Origin: Bin5 sp965207495
GTDB lineage: Bacteria > Chloroflexota > Anaerolineae > Caldilineales > Caldilineaceae
Direction of reading: 5' to 3'
DNA length: 64,000 nucleotides
NCBI GenBank assembly: GCA_965207495.1
Contig: OZ242287.1
Coordinates: forward strand, 4,464,001 to 4,528,000
In this document: piece after piece, positions 33,835-43,183 of the stretch
Layout of the letters: the number at the start of each line of letters is the position of its first letter
Position numbering within the stretch: position 1 is the first letter of the stretch
Made by a program: the position numbers and the translations under genes
The notes under the pieces: model-generated
Databases searched by the model: none
The model's input: only the letters and a program-made list of their open reading frames with translations
Told to the model about the DNA's origin: nothing

Positions 33835-33870
33835 CACGCGCCACCCACCACTACAATTTACATATCGAAC

Positions 33871-35271
33871 TTACGCGCCTGTGCTCATGATCCGGTTCGT
33901 AATTCCGTCCGCCTTGCTCGCCATGCTGTCCAGCGCATCCTGGTCCTCGCGCAGGCCAAAGAGCGCCATTTCCGTGAACGGGCTCCAGATGTTGATCGCC
34001 ATTTCACGATAGCCGACGTGATCATAGCCGACATCGCGGCCCGAACCGGCAAATTCGAGGAAGGCCGTGTCGCGGATCAACGGCTCGTCCTGTAGCCAGG
34101 CCAGATTTTCATTCATCGATCTGAAGGCCGTGAGGAAGAACTGCGGGAACAAGCCTTCCGCGTCGATTGCGTTGTGCAGTGCTTCCTGGCTCTCCGGACG
34201 AGAATAGACTTCCAGCAGCGCCAGCGCCGCCTCCTGCACCTCGCTCTCTGTGTAGACGCTGATGATATGGTTGGCATTCGCCAGCCCGAGGCGCTCGCCG
34301 CCGGCATCGCGGGAGATCGGCGCGCCAATCCCCATCAGGTCGGCGTTTTCCGGCTTGCGCAGCCGCATGTTGGGCACCCACCACGGCCCCTGTATCTCCA
34401 TCGCGGTGTAGCCTTCCACCGTCGCCCAAGTGCCCGGCGGCAGCGTCAGCCCCTCCAGAGGGTTGATCCCGTGGACGCGCTTCAAATCGAGGTTCCAGGT
34501 AAATGCCTCGGCAAACTCGGGCGCGTTCACCGTGCATTTGCCGGTCAGCGGATCGCTCTGGTCGAACTCCCCGCCGCCATTCTGGTAGGCGTTTACAGTC
34601 ATCTGCTCCCAGTCCCACGTCTTGCCCATCCTCATGCCCGCACGCGTAATGTTGCCATCGCCATCGCGCTGCGTCAGCTTGACTTGGGCGTCCAAAAGAT
34701 CATCCCAGTTGTCCGGGAAGCTATCAGCGTCCAGACCGGCTTCGTCGAAGAAGTCTTTGCGGTAGATATACATCTTTGTACCGCAGAGGGCCGGAAAACC
34801 GATCAGGTCGCCGCCGACGGTGCTGAGGTTACGGAAGCCGTCGATCATGTCGTCCCACAGGCCCCACTCTTTCACATAATCCTGGAGTGGCAGCGTGTAG
34901 CCGGCATGGGCCAGGCTTCCGCGGCCGGCAAAATTGGCAAACAGGTCGGCAGGCTCGCCGGCCATCCGGGATGTGATCATCTTAGGCACCAACTCGGTGT
35001 TGGTGACAAAAGTGAACTCGACGTCCCAGCCGGGATTCTCCTGCGCAAATATGGGGAATACCTGATCGATCAGCGTAGAGCCAATTGGGTGCTCGGCATT
35101 GTAGTTATCCCACCAGCGCACAGTCTTGCGCATCGCGCCCATCGCCGGCTCGGCGTCGCCGCCGGCAGGCGCAGAAGCTGGGGGCGCCACACAGGCTGCC
35201 ATAAGCGTTGCTCCGGCTGCAGCGCCGGTCAACTTGAGCATATCGCGTCGCGAATACTTTTTCGACATCAT
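33871..35271 (-). CDS. Sugar ABC transporter substrate-binding lipoprotein (Tat type)
   Basis: 466 residues. The N-terminus KKYSRRDMLKLTGAAAGATLMAAC has a twin-arginine motif (SRRDMLK) followed by a lipobox whose Cys would be lipidated, so it is a Tat-exported membrane-anchored receptor. The mature part is a family-1 extracellular solute-binding protein (WWDNYNAEHPIGSTLIDQVFPIFAQENPGWDVEF near 48-82; YSRPESQEALHNAIDAEGLFP near 380). It feeds the two permeases downstream. The 382-bp region upstream (35271-35653) shows no gene and no convincing promoter. Confidence 0.9.
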   Translation of the reverse strand: MMSKKYSRRDMLKLTGAAAGATLMAACVAPPASAPAGGDAEPAMGAMRKTVRWWDNYNAEHPIGSTLIDQVFPIFAQENPGWDVEFTFVTNTELVPKMITSRMAGEPADLFANFAGRGSLAHAGYTLPLQDYVKEWGLWDDMIDGFRNLSTVGGDLIGFPALCGTKMYIYRKDFFDEAGLDADSFPDNWDDLLDAQVKLTQRDGDGNITRAGMRMGKTWDWEQMTVNAYQNGGGEFDQSDPLTGKCTVNAPEFAEAFTWNLDLKRVHGINPLEGLTLPPGTWATVEGYTAMEIQGPWWVPNMRLRKPENADLMGIGAPISRDAGGERLGLANANHIISVYTESEVQEAALALLEVYSRPESQEALHNAIDAEGLFPQFFLTAFRSMNENLAWLQDEPLIRDTAFLEFAGSGRDVGYDHVGYREMAINIWSPFTEMALFGLREDQDALDSMASKADGITNRIMSTGA

Positions 35272-35652
35272 AATGATTCGAATCTCCTTTTTTGATGGGA
35301 ACGACCGAAATAGCGGTTCTTGAATAACAGCTTCAAGTTTCCGATTGCCCTATATACAACTGCCCCTAAATTCAGTGGAGGAAAACAAGAAACTGCGCCA
35401 AAACCGAGCTGTTCTTTGCGCGGCCACCACCCCCTTTGACAGGTTCTCTTGGATTGTGGAGCGCCCTTGGCGCATGGGGTTGAAATGGAGAGAACGGAAA
35501 ATCCAGGTCCAGTGGCAAGTTGCCAGCAACCCCAGTGCCATCCGGGTCTCTATCGTTACAGGCGACTGATCACTGATCACTTCGGAACTGATGCTACAGG
35601 TCAATTTCCCACATTGTGCGCTACTGCTGGCTTTCTGTCAAGGAGAGAAAAT

Positions 35653-38433
35653 TTACTCCAGTCCCCCCAGTTTGATGGCTTCATAAATTCGCAGCTGGCG
35701 CAACTGCCCGATCACAATTGCCAAGGTGACGGCCACCATTACGGCGAAGGCCAGATAGATCTTCACGGCCTGTCCCCAGGCCGGGGCCACCACAAACGGC
35801 GGCGTCGAGCCGTGTACCGCCGTGCCAATCTGAAGGAGGGGTACGAACAGCGCCGCGGTCAGCGCGCCGATCAGTGTACCGCCTACAGCGGCCAGCATCA
35901 CGAGGAACAGTTTTTCAAAGACAACGACAGCAGTAATCTGAACCGTCGAGAGTCCAATTGCCCGTAGCAGGCCGAACTGCAGTATGCGCTGCCGCAGTGC
36001 GAAGAGTGCGTGCAGCAGAAACGCCAGGCCGGAGATGACCGTAGCGACAACGAAACCCAGCGACAGGATGCCAAACAGTGCGGTACGCTGTGGATCTGTT
36101 CGCCAGACCGCGGTCTCCCGGCGGCTGTCGGTCGCGGCGGTGATGATGAAGCCGCGGTCGCGCAACGTATCAAGAATGTCCCCAGGGCGGGCGGTGCCGT
36201 CCAGCCGCAACCAGATGTCGTACGGCCGGGCGCCGATGGTGCGATAGATATGGTCCAGATTTCCAACAAAGAAGTGCCCATCCTCCGGGTAAAGTGTTGG
36301 GAAATAGTTGAGAACGCCGGCGATTGTAAAGTTGATGGGCCGGCTGATGCCTTCAACGAAGACGAACAGATCATTCCCTGCCTGCAAGCCCGTTTCCTCA
36401 ATGAAGCTCCTGCTGACGAGAACGCCCATGGAATTGAGTGCCAGCCTGTTGGTCAGCCCGCCCAGAGACTCCTGCGAAAAGTCATCCCGCCACCAGCCCG
36501 CCTGGGTAAAATCAGCCCGGTCGATACCAAGCACAGTGGCATCTACGTTGCCATCGAGGCCGTCGACGAAAACCGGCTGACGCAGCACACGGGTCGCAGC
36601 CCCAACGCCGGCGATCGACTGGACCACAGCGAAAGGAGGATAGCGCCAGCGCTGTTCGGACGCGCCCTCCACTCGTTCCCATTGCACCTGGATCGCCATG
36701 TCTGAGCCAACCGAGTAGCGAACCACATCGGTATAGTGTGTGTCCAGCGTGCTGGCGAATGTCGCGCTGAACAGGCCGAGGGCCACCGTGAAAATCAGAA
36801 GAAACAAAAGGGGGCGATTGCTGCCGGACCGCCGGGAGATCTGAGTCAAGGCCAGCCACAGCGGCACACTGATGAAACGATTCGCCGCCCGTCCCAGAAG
36901 CCCGATGACGGCTGGAAGCCCGCGCAGGGAGACGAGCGCCACCGCCGCAACAAATGCGGTTGGCGCCAGCAGAAAGAGCGGATCGACAAACGTGCCTTGC
37001 GTGACCTGAAGGGCCTGGTCCTGCTGCCGCAAACGCCAGTAGACGTAGATGACGCCGGCAAGAAACAGCAGTTCAAGCGGGAGCCAGGCGCTGCGCCGGT
37101 CGCGACTGAGCAACTCCTCACGTGCCGTCTTGCGCTGATGGGTAACGACGGTCCGTCTGGCCGCGCTGGCAGCCGTCAGCAGTGTCGCGCCGATACCCAA
37201 AAGAGATGCATATACGGCATACAAGGCCACCTGGCTTGAAAAAGAGAGCTCCAGCAGCGGCCTGGCCGCGAAGGTCAGAAAACGGTATACCTGCCCCATC
37301 CCCTGGGTAACCCCGCCTGCCGCCAGCAACCCCACGGTCACGCACAGTGCGCCAACCGCGACCATTTCCAGCAGGTAGAGCCCTACGATCTGGAGGCTGG
37401 ACGCGCCGCGGCTCTTGAGCGTGACGATCTCGCTCTCTTCCGCGGCCACCATGATCTCGGAGGAGATGAAGGTATAGAGCAGGAGTGTGAGCAGGACGGG
37501 CAGGCTCAGCAGCAGCAGAAAGACTCTCAGCGCGGCGGCCCGGTCCGCGTACTTCTGCAGCAGCTCAAAGGCGGGCGCGGTCAGGTCGACGTGGGACAGG
37601 ATTCCCGACGTCCTGGCCTGTATACGCGTAATAGCCGCCAGCATGGGGGCAACCTTGTCTACCCTGAGTTCAGTATCGTCAAAGAGCAGGAACCAGGCAT
37701 ACTTGCGTATCTGGTCGCCCAGTGTCGGCGCCACACGGCCCATGAAGTCGGCTTCGGACACGACAAAGTAGAATGCGAACGCGTCCGGCACTTCGAACCA
37801 GAAGCCGCGATCGGCGTCGGCCGGCCGCCATACCCCTTTGACCAGCACCTCGACGGGAGCGACGACATCAGGAATATCGAGACCGAACAGAATGATTTCG
37901 CCGACTCGTACGTCATGGTCGTAAAAGAACCGTTCGCTCACCAACGCGGGAATGGCTGAGCCACCCGCGGCCGGGTCCGCCAGGCCCAGGGATTCCCCCA
38001 GCACGATTTCCACATGGTCTTCGAGGCCGGTCAGAAAGGCCAGCCCGGCCGACTGGTATTGGCGCAGGTCTTCTGGCCGATCTTTGTCGGATTCCGCCGC
38101 AAATTTGAGGACACGCGTCGAGCCGTAGCGGGTCAGGCGAGAAAGCGGCAGACCCGGAAGCGCCGTCGCCCGCTGGCGCATGAACTCGTCGGCCCGCCGG
38201 TACTGTTCGAGCGGGGTCGAACTCGAGAAGGGCACCCGATGGACGAGGAGCAGGCTGGAAAGGGGGAGTTCCGATTCCAGCGAACGCAGTTCACTGCGGA
38301 GAAATCTGTCCAAGGAGGCCGTCGTGAAAAGTGGGATTGCCGCGATCAGTGCAACCGTGATGATCAAGCCGGCAACCACAAAGGACATTGGCTGCCACTT
38401 GCTCAGATTACGCCGCAGCGCCAGTGCCATCAT
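35653..38433 (-). CDS. FtsX/MacB-like ABC transporter permease, large
   Basis: 926 residues. One N-terminal TM (about 18-38) precedes a periplasmic domain of about 270 residues. A block of TMs around 310-480 and the C-terminal FtsX module (TMs near 765-800, 820-855 and 885-915) follow. The pattern matches lipoprotein-releasing or MacB-like permeases that do not carry substrate across but use mechanical force. No partner ATPase or MacA-type gene is adjacent. It is 53 bp downstream of the M24 peptidase gene and probably belongs to that operon. Confidence 0.75.
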   Translation of the reverse strand: MMALALRRNLSKWQPMSFVVAGLIITVALIAAIPLFTTASLDRFLRSELRSLESELPLSSLLLVHRVPFSSSTPLEQYRRADEFMRQRATALPGLPLSRLTRYGSTRVLKFAAESDKDRPEDLRQYQSAGLAFLTGLEDHVEIVLGESLGLADPAAGGSAIPALVSERFFYDHDVRVGEIILFGLDIPDVVAPVEVLVKGVWRPADADRGFWFEVPDAFAFYFVVSEADFMGRVAPTLGDQIRKYAWFLLFDDTELRVDKVAPMLAAITRIQARTSGILSHVDLTAPAFELLQKYADRAAALRVFLLLLSLPVLLTLLLYTFISSEIMVAAEESEIVTLKSRGASSLQIVGLYLLEMVAVGALCVTVGLLAAGGVTQGMGQVYRFLTFAARPLLELSFSSQVALYAVYASLLGIGATLLTAASAARRTVVTHQRKTAREELLSRDRRSAWLPLELLFLAGVIYVYWRLRQQDQALQVTQGTFVDPLFLLAPTAFVAAVALVSLRGLPAVIGLLGRAANRFISVPLWLALTQISRRSGSNRPLLFLLIFTVALGLFSATFASTLDTHYTDVVRYSVGSDMAIQVQWERVEGASEQRWRYPPFAVVQSIAGVGAATRVLRQPVFVDGLDGNVDATVLGIDRADFTQAGWWRDDFSQESLGGLTNRLALNSMGVLVSRSFIEETGLQAGNDLFVFVEGISRPINFTIAGVLNYFPTLYPEDGHFFVGNLDHIYRTIGARPYDIWLRLDGTARPGDILDTLRDRGFIITAATDSRRETAVWRTDPQRTALFGILSLGFVVATVISGLAFLLHALFALRQRILQFGLLRAIGLSTVQITAVVVFEKLFLVMLAAVGGTLIGALTAALFVPLLQIGTAVHGSTPPFVVAPAWGQAVKIYLAFAVMVAVTLAIVIGQLRQLRIYEAIKLGGLE

Positions 38434-38485
38434 GGCGATTCACCGGTTGTGAGAGATCGCATCTTGTGCGGTTGGCGACCGCTTC

Positions 38486-39733
38486 TCATCGGCCAATAAC
38501 TACGGGCTGCCGCCTGCTCTGTTCAACGAGGGGCCTGCTTCCTTGCGCCGTCACCACGTACGACTCCTCAATGTGCAGTGAGCCGACGCCCGGCATAAAA
38601 AGCGGAGCTTCCAGATTAAGGACCATGTCTTCCTCCAGAATCAAGTCAGAAGGCAGGTCCACACAGTCGTCTTTGACCCGCAGCCCGTTGTCGGGGACGA
38701 TTATCGGGTAGTCGCGCACCTCCAGGCCCACGCCGTGCCCGTGCGGAAAGGAGGCGGTGATGCCGCGGTCGTGCAGTGTCTCGACCATAGCATCCGCTGC
38801 TGCCGACGCCTTCGCGCCCGGCCGCAGCGCTTCCCCGCCCGCGTCCATGCAGGCGCGCAACGCGGCATGACGCTCGCTCAACGTCGCCGGCAGTTCCCGC
38901 ATCGCCAAAGTCGTGCCGCTGTCGGAGAAGCACTGCCGGTAGATGCAGCCGAAATCGACGTAGAGAACGTCATCCTCTGCCAGCTCGTAGTTGGTCTCTG
39001 TCGTCATGCCCAGGCCGCGCACGCCGAAAGCAAAGTGATCGAAATCGGCGCCCTGTTCAGCCGCCTTTGTCCGGTAGTGGGCCGCCATCTCTGCAACAGA
39101 TAGTCCGGGCCGGGCCATCGCCAGCGACTCCATCGCCGCCTGTTCGTTGATCTCTGCCGAACGGGTCAGTCTCTTGATCTCTTCTGCGCTCTTTACCATG
39201 CGAACAATGCGGATCAGGTCGGCGCAGTTTTTGAACGAGGCGCCCGGCAGCGTCCGGCTGATGAGATCATTCGTTTCCGGCGGAAGTCCCTCCATCTCCA
39301 GGCCGATACGCGCGCCCGTCAGGCCGCGTTGCTTCAGGATGCTCAGCAGCGCGTCGGTCGCGGTAGCGTTGCTATGTTGGGCTTGGAGCATATCCTGGAA
39401 GTGGAGCAACTGCTGCGGGATTTCACCTGCCGGCAAGGAGTTGTCAAGGCCCGCGCTGCCGAAGATGTGCAGGTCCTTCACCCACAGCTCCTCAGCATTG
39501 ACGGCAAAGAGCGGGTTGACGACCAGGGCGGGATCGCCCTCCAGCGGGAAGACAGCATAGGCCTGCGCCAGGTTGGCCGAGGCCCCCGGGACCATCATGT
39601 ACTCCTTGAACAGCGGATCGATCCAACAGAAGTAGTCGGTGAAATAGGTGATATTGACCGGAGACGTCGCGATAAGGACATCCAGCCCGTACTCCCGCAT
39701 GTAGTTGATAGCGCGTTCGCGATGGAAAAGCAT
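38486..39733 (-). CDS. M24 family metallopeptidase (Xaa-Pro peptidase/creatinase-like)
   Basis: 415 residues. An N-terminal creatinase-like domain (VLIATSPVNITYFTDYF) is followed by the pita-bread catalytic domain. Metal ligands can be read: Asp in YVDFG, Asp in CFSDSGTT, His in HGHGVGLEV, Glu in LNLEAP and Glu in LHIEES. The ATG follows AGGAGGAAGGGAG. The family includes prolidases, creatinases and, in catabolic clusters, C-N or C-P hydrolases, so a role on a small amide is possible. It follows the SDR by 38 bp. Confidence 0.88.
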   Translation of the reverse strand: MLFHRERAINYMREYGLDVLIATSPVNITYFTDYFCWIDPLFKEYMMVPGASANLAQAYAVFPLEGDPALVVNPLFAVNAEELWVKDLHIFGSAGLDNSLPAGEIPQQLLHFQDMLQAQHSNATATDALLSILKQRGLTGARIGLEMEGLPPETNDLISRTLPGASFKNCADLIRIVRMVKSAEEIKRLTRSAEINEQAAMESLAMARPGLSVAEMAAHYRTKAAEQGADFDHFAFGVRGLGMTTETNYELAEDDVLYVDFGCIYRQCFSDSGTTLAMRELPATLSERHAALRACMDAGGEALRPGAKASAAADAMVETLHDRGITASFPHGHGVGLEVRDYPIIVPDNGLRVKDDCVDLPSDLILEEDMVLNLEAPLFMPGVGSLHIEESYVVTAQGSRPLVEQSRRQPVVIGR

Positions 39734-39770
39734 GTTCTCCCTTCCTCCTTTAGTTCGCGATCACCATTTC

Positions 39771-40601
39771 TCAGAGGCCGGCTACGTATCCCTGCCCCCA
39801 CTGTTCCTGGCGTGCGTCGCGGAAATCGCCCGAAAGGGGCATGATCGCCAGCATCCCGCCGTCGATTACGAGCGTCTGACCGACGATGTAACGGCTCTCC
39901 TCGGATGCGAGAAAGAGGGCCAGTTTCCCGATGTCATGGGGCGCGCCGATAACGCCGGCCGGAATCGTGGACCCGGCATCCTGCTGGTCGAATTCGCCCA
40001 GCACTTTGAGATGATTTTCGACCAGAATCCAGCCGGGCGCAATAGCGTTGACGCGCACACCCTTGGTCGCCAGTTCGAGAGCGAGGACGCGTGTGAATCC
40101 GACGATGGCGGCCTTGGTGCCGGCGTAGATCGTGTGCTCGGTCATCCCTGCAAAGGCATGGACAGAGGTCAGGTTGATCACGGCGCCGCCGCCCTGCTCG
40201 ATCATGGTAGGGACAGCGGCCTGGGTCAGAAAATACATACCGCGAATGTTCACGTTGTAGAGCGTATCAAACTGTTCGGGCGTCACGTCCAGAAACGGCC
40301 TGTTCATGGTGATGCCGGCGTTGTTTACGAGTACGTCAAGCCCGCCCAGAAAACTGATCGCCTGTGCTGCCAGTTCCTTTACCTGCGCGATATCGGCCAG
40401 ATCCGCCTGATAGACCTCTGCCGTGCCCCCGGCAGTTCGGATCTCGTCAACGGCGCTGGCGGCGCCGTCCGCGCTATGGGCATAGTGCAACACGACGGCG
40501 GCCCCCTCGCGGGCGAACTCTAGCGCAACACCGCGGCCGATGCCGGTCCCGGAGCCGGTTACGAGTACGCGCTTGCCCTCCATCTTCCGCGTATGCGTCA
40601 T
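39771..40601 (-). CDS. SDR family oxidoreductase
   Basis: 276 residues. Classical short-chain dehydrogenase: TGSGTGIGRG cofactor motif near 17-26, NNAG near 92, LTSVHAF with the catalytic Ser near 142, YAGTKAA with Tyr and Lys near 155-161, and PGWI after it. The ATG has GGGAG 7 bp upstream. First gene of the large minus operon; a promoter with downstream direct repeats precedes it (40623-40697). Likely oxidises a sugar or sugar acid carbonyl; specificity unknown. Confidence 0.9.
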   Translation of the reverse strand: MTHTRKMEGKRVLVTGSGTGIGRGVALEFAREGAAVVLHYAHSADGAASAVDEIRTAGGTAEVYQADLADIAQVKELAAQAISFLGGLDVLVNNAGITMNRPFLDVTPEQFDTLYNVNIRGMYFLTQAAVPTMIEQGGGAVINLTSVHAFAGMTEHTIYAGTKAAIVGFTRVLALELATKGVRVNAIAPGWILVENHLKVLGEFDQQDAGSTIPAGVIGAPHDIGKLALFLASEESRYIVGQTLVIDGGMLAIMPLSGDFRDARQEQWGQGYVAGL

Positions 40602-40622
40602 CTTCTGATCTCCCTGGTGCGC

Positions 40623-40662
40623 GGATTGTGACTAATCTCAGTGGATTGTGATGTGTGGATTT
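40623..40662 (-). promoter_or_regulatory. Direct-repeat operator candidate
   Basis: On the minus strand TCACAATCC occurs twice (40651-40643 and 40631-40623) with a 20-bp period, i.e. two helix turns, and a third partial AAATCC precedes them. The repeats lie just downstream of the predicted transcript start of the SDR operon, a place typical for a repressor. Confidence 0.45.
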
Positions 40663-40668
40663 GGGCAT

Positions 40669-40697
40669 AGTATACACGAGGTACGACATTGCGTTAA
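40669..40697 (-). promoter_or_regulatory. Promoter of the SDR operon
   Basis: Minus strand TTAACG (40697-40692), 17-bp spacer, TATACT (40674-40669). Confidence 0.5.
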
Positions 40698-40724
40698 CCG
40701 CCGACTGCAAGGGGATATTGGAGA

Positions 40725-40753
40725 TTGACCAACTGCGCGGACTCTTCTATTAT
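40725..40753 (+). promoter_or_regulatory. Promoter of the isomerase/epimerase/amidohydrolase operon
   Basis: TTGACC (40725-40730), 17-bp spacer, TATTAT (40748-40753), with a leader of about 160 nt before ATG 40923. It is divergent from the SDR promoter 28 bp away. The leader shows no structure I can name. Confidence 0.6.
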
Positions 40754-40922
40754 GCCCCTGCCATAACGAAATATTCCCCGCGAACATCCGCGCGTCTGCC
40801 AGTCACGAGTCATCTGGACGCTCTCTACTGATTACCCGAACGGTTCTCAGCCCCGAGCACACTACCGATATGCGCTGGCGGTTCCCAGGTCGAAACTCAT
40901 CTACATCGGAAAGGCAGCTGAC

Positions 40923-41933
40923 ATGAAACTCGGCATGAACACCTTCTTTATCAACATGTTGGATTTCGAAGAGGGTCTGCAATTCTGCCAGGAGCAGGGC
41001 GTCCAGGCGGTAGAGGTGGCAGCAGTCGGTCCTGCTGCAAAGCAGTACTGCGACGTTGACAGGCTACTCGCTGACCAAGGTGAGCTGCAGCGCTGGCTGG
41101 ACACTTACGCAGAGCACGGCCTCGAGATCTACTCGTTCGCCGGCCACGGCACGCCCCTGGTACCCGACCGCCGCATTGCCCAGGAATATTCGCGCCAGTT
41201 TCGCCAGACCTGCCAACTCATGGAACGGATCGGCTGCACCCGTTTGGCCCTGGTGGCCGGTCTGCCCGAAGGGGCCGATGGAGATAGTTTGCCGGCTTGG
41301 ATCGTCAACACCGACCTGCCATTCCTGCGCGACGCTCTAGAGTGGCAGTGGGAACAGCGGCTTCTCCCCTACTGGAAAGAGCATGGCAAGATCGCGGCCG
41401 ACCACGGGGTGACGCTGTGCTTCGAAATGCAGATCAACGACATGATCCACAGCCCGGTCAAGCTGCGCCGCTTGCGTGACGAACTGGGCCCTGTGGTGGC
41501 CTGCAACTATGACATCTCCCACATGTGGGTGCAGGGAATCGACCCGCTGGCAGCCATCCACGAGTTGGGGGACCTCATCCAGGCCGTTCATCTCAAGGAT
41601 ACACTGATCCACGAACCGAATGTGCGGCTGCGCGGCTACTTCGACTCGACCGACCTCAAGAACTACCAGGACCGTTCATGGACGTTCACCATACCGGGCT
41701 GGGGACACGACGGCCGCACCTGGCGCGAGGTCATTTCGACGTTGCGCTTTGTCGGCTATGACGGCATCCTGACCTTGGAAATGGAGAGCGAGTATATTGA
41801 GATCAAAGAGGGGCTGGAAAAGGCGGCCGCCTTCATCAGGCCAATGCTGCTGGAAAATCCTGTCGGACAGGCCTGGTGGCAGATCGCCCCCGTGCATGAG
41901 CTCTGGAAGGAGACGAAGGAGGAGGGAAAGTGA
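40923..41933 (+). CDS. Sugar phosphate isomerase/epimerase-like TIM barrel
   Basis: 336 residues of the AP_endonuc_2/xylose-isomerase-like fold. Probable metal ligands are Glu in CFEMQIND (about 167), Asp in NYDISHMW (about 199), His in VHLKD (about 225) and Glu in LTLEMESEY (about 285). Members isomerise or epimerise sugars, keto-sugars or inositol derivatives, or dehydrate them. It is the first gene of a plus-strand operon divergent from the SDR operon. No signal peptide. Confidence 0.85.
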   Translation: MKLGMNTFFINMLDFEEGLQFCQEQGVQAVEVAAVGPAAKQYCDVDRLLADQGELQRWLDTYAEHGLEIYSFAGHGTPLVPDRRIAQEYSRQFRQTCQLMERIGCTRLALVAGLPEGADGDSLPAWIVNTDLPFLRDALEWQWEQRLLPYWKEHGKIAADHGVTLCFEMQINDMIHSPVKLRRLRDELGPVVACNYDISHMWVQGIDPLAAIHELGDLIQAVHLKDTLIHEPNVRLRGYFDSTDLKNYQDRSWTFTIPGWGHDGRTWREVISTLRFVGYDGILTLEMESEYIEIKEGLEKAAAFIRPMLLENPVGQAWWQIAPVHELWKETKEEGK

Positions 41934-42196
41934 CCGCGGAAGGACAGGCGCGAGGGTGGGCGCATAACGATAATGGATGTCTACCATACTCGACTGCTTC
42001 GCGCCCTGGTTGGCGTCCTCCCCAACCGCCTGCAAGCACTTGAATTTCCCCCTCGCGGTGTAACCCGCGGGGCCAGCCATGAGTCTTCACAGTACCAGGT
42101 TTGTAGTTGCTGCAAGGGAAATCCAGAGTCGAACGATGCCAAACCGTAGTTTCCTGATGCCTTGCGATCTGTGAATCGCTTGAAAGGTCTACGTTT

Positions 42197-43183
42197 ATGA
42201 AAGTCCTAGTAACCGGTGGCAGCGGAACAATCGGCGGATATGTCCTGAGGGAGCTGCTCCAGGCCGGTCATTCCGTGACCAGCTTCAGCCGTACGGTGCC
42301 GCGAGTGGAAGGGGCAGGTTTCATCCACGGCGACATCATGGAGCCGGACCAGCTTGCCCAAGCATGCAAAGAGCAGGACGCCGTGATCCATCTGGCCGCC
42401 GTGCCCGGCCCGGGACGCGCAACGCCTGCGAAACTGCTTGAAGTAAACGTGATCGGCACCGTCAATGTCCTGGAAGCGGCCGTCCAGGCGGGTGTCGGCA
42501 AGGTTATATTCGCCTCTTCCGGCGCGGCCACCGGCTTCTCCTTCCAGAAGCAGGAGTTCCTGCCGCGATACTTACCGATCGACGAAGAGCATCCCTGCGA
42601 GCCGCAGGACGAATACGGGCTGAGCAAGCTGCTGGCCGAGCTGACCTGCAAGCGGTACACTGACGCTTTCGGCATCCAGACTATCTGCCTGCGCATCAAT
42701 AACAACTGGTATCTCGAACGCACCAGCGCCGAAATAGCAGTGCGCTCCGGCTGGGCGCAGCAGTTCACGGTCGAAGAACTGTGGTCCAAACGCTATATCA
42801 AGACAATAGAGGACGCCGAAGGCGAATGGCAGACGCCAGGTCCACCGGCGCCGCGCAAACTTCTTTGGGCCTTTACCGACGCCCGCGATGCCGCGCAGGC
42901 CTTCCGCCTGGCCCTGGAGAATGACACGATAGAGCACGAAGTGTTTCTCATTAACGGTGAGGTCACATGCTCCAAAGAGTCAACGCCAGCGCTAATTGAC
43001 CACTTATGGAATTCATTGGCCGAAGACAGTGCGAATCCGACTGTTCCGGAAATACCGCTGAGTGCTCGCTTGGAAGACCATGCCTCTCTTTGGTCGCACG
43101 CCAAGGCGACCAGATTGTTGGGCTATCAGCCCAGATACACCTGGCGTCAGAGTGACTTTCATTCCTGGATGGAGACGAGATGA
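42197..43183 (+). CDS. NAD-dependent epimerase/dehydratase (extended SDR)
   Basis: 328 residues. Cofactor motif VTGGSGTIGGYVL at 5-17, HLAAVPGPG near 70, SSGAATG with the catalytic Ser near 115, and YGLSK (Tyr/Lys) near 141-145. Extended SDRs of this size act on nucleotide sugars or oxidise free uronates (uronate dehydrogenase type). The neighbours, an amidohydrolase and isomerases, make an oxidation of a sugar acid to its lactone attractive, but this is inference. The stop overlaps the next start (ATGA). The 264-bp gap upstream shows nothing I can name. Confidence 0.85.
   Translation: MKVLVTGGSGTIGGYVLRELLQAGHSVTSFSRTVPRVEGAGFIHGDIMEPDQLAQACKEQDAVIHLAAVPGPGRATPAKLLEVNVIGTVNVLEAAVQAGVGKVIFASSGAATGFSFQKQEFLPRYLPIDEEHPCEPQDEYGLSKLLAELTCKRYTDAFGIQTICLRINNNWYLERTSAEIAVRSGWAQQFTVEELWSKRYIKTIEDAEGEWQTPGPPAPRKLLWAFTDARDAAQAFRLALENDTIEHEVFLINGEVTCSKESTPALIDHLWNSLAEDSANPTVPEIPLSARLEDHASLWSHAKATRLLGYQPRYTWRQSDFHSWMETR

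Noticed and set aside
32984..34012. 342-codon open frame on the plus strand
   Set aside because: Antisense to the permease gene and the end of the binding-protein gene; composition rich in His, Arg and Gln as usual for shadows.
35308..35318. AAATAGCGGTT upstream of the sugar-binding protein, similar to the hairpin arms at 33803-33834
   Set aside because: An 8-11 bp match in two places is weak evidence for an operator; orientation differs and no promoter could be placed beside it.
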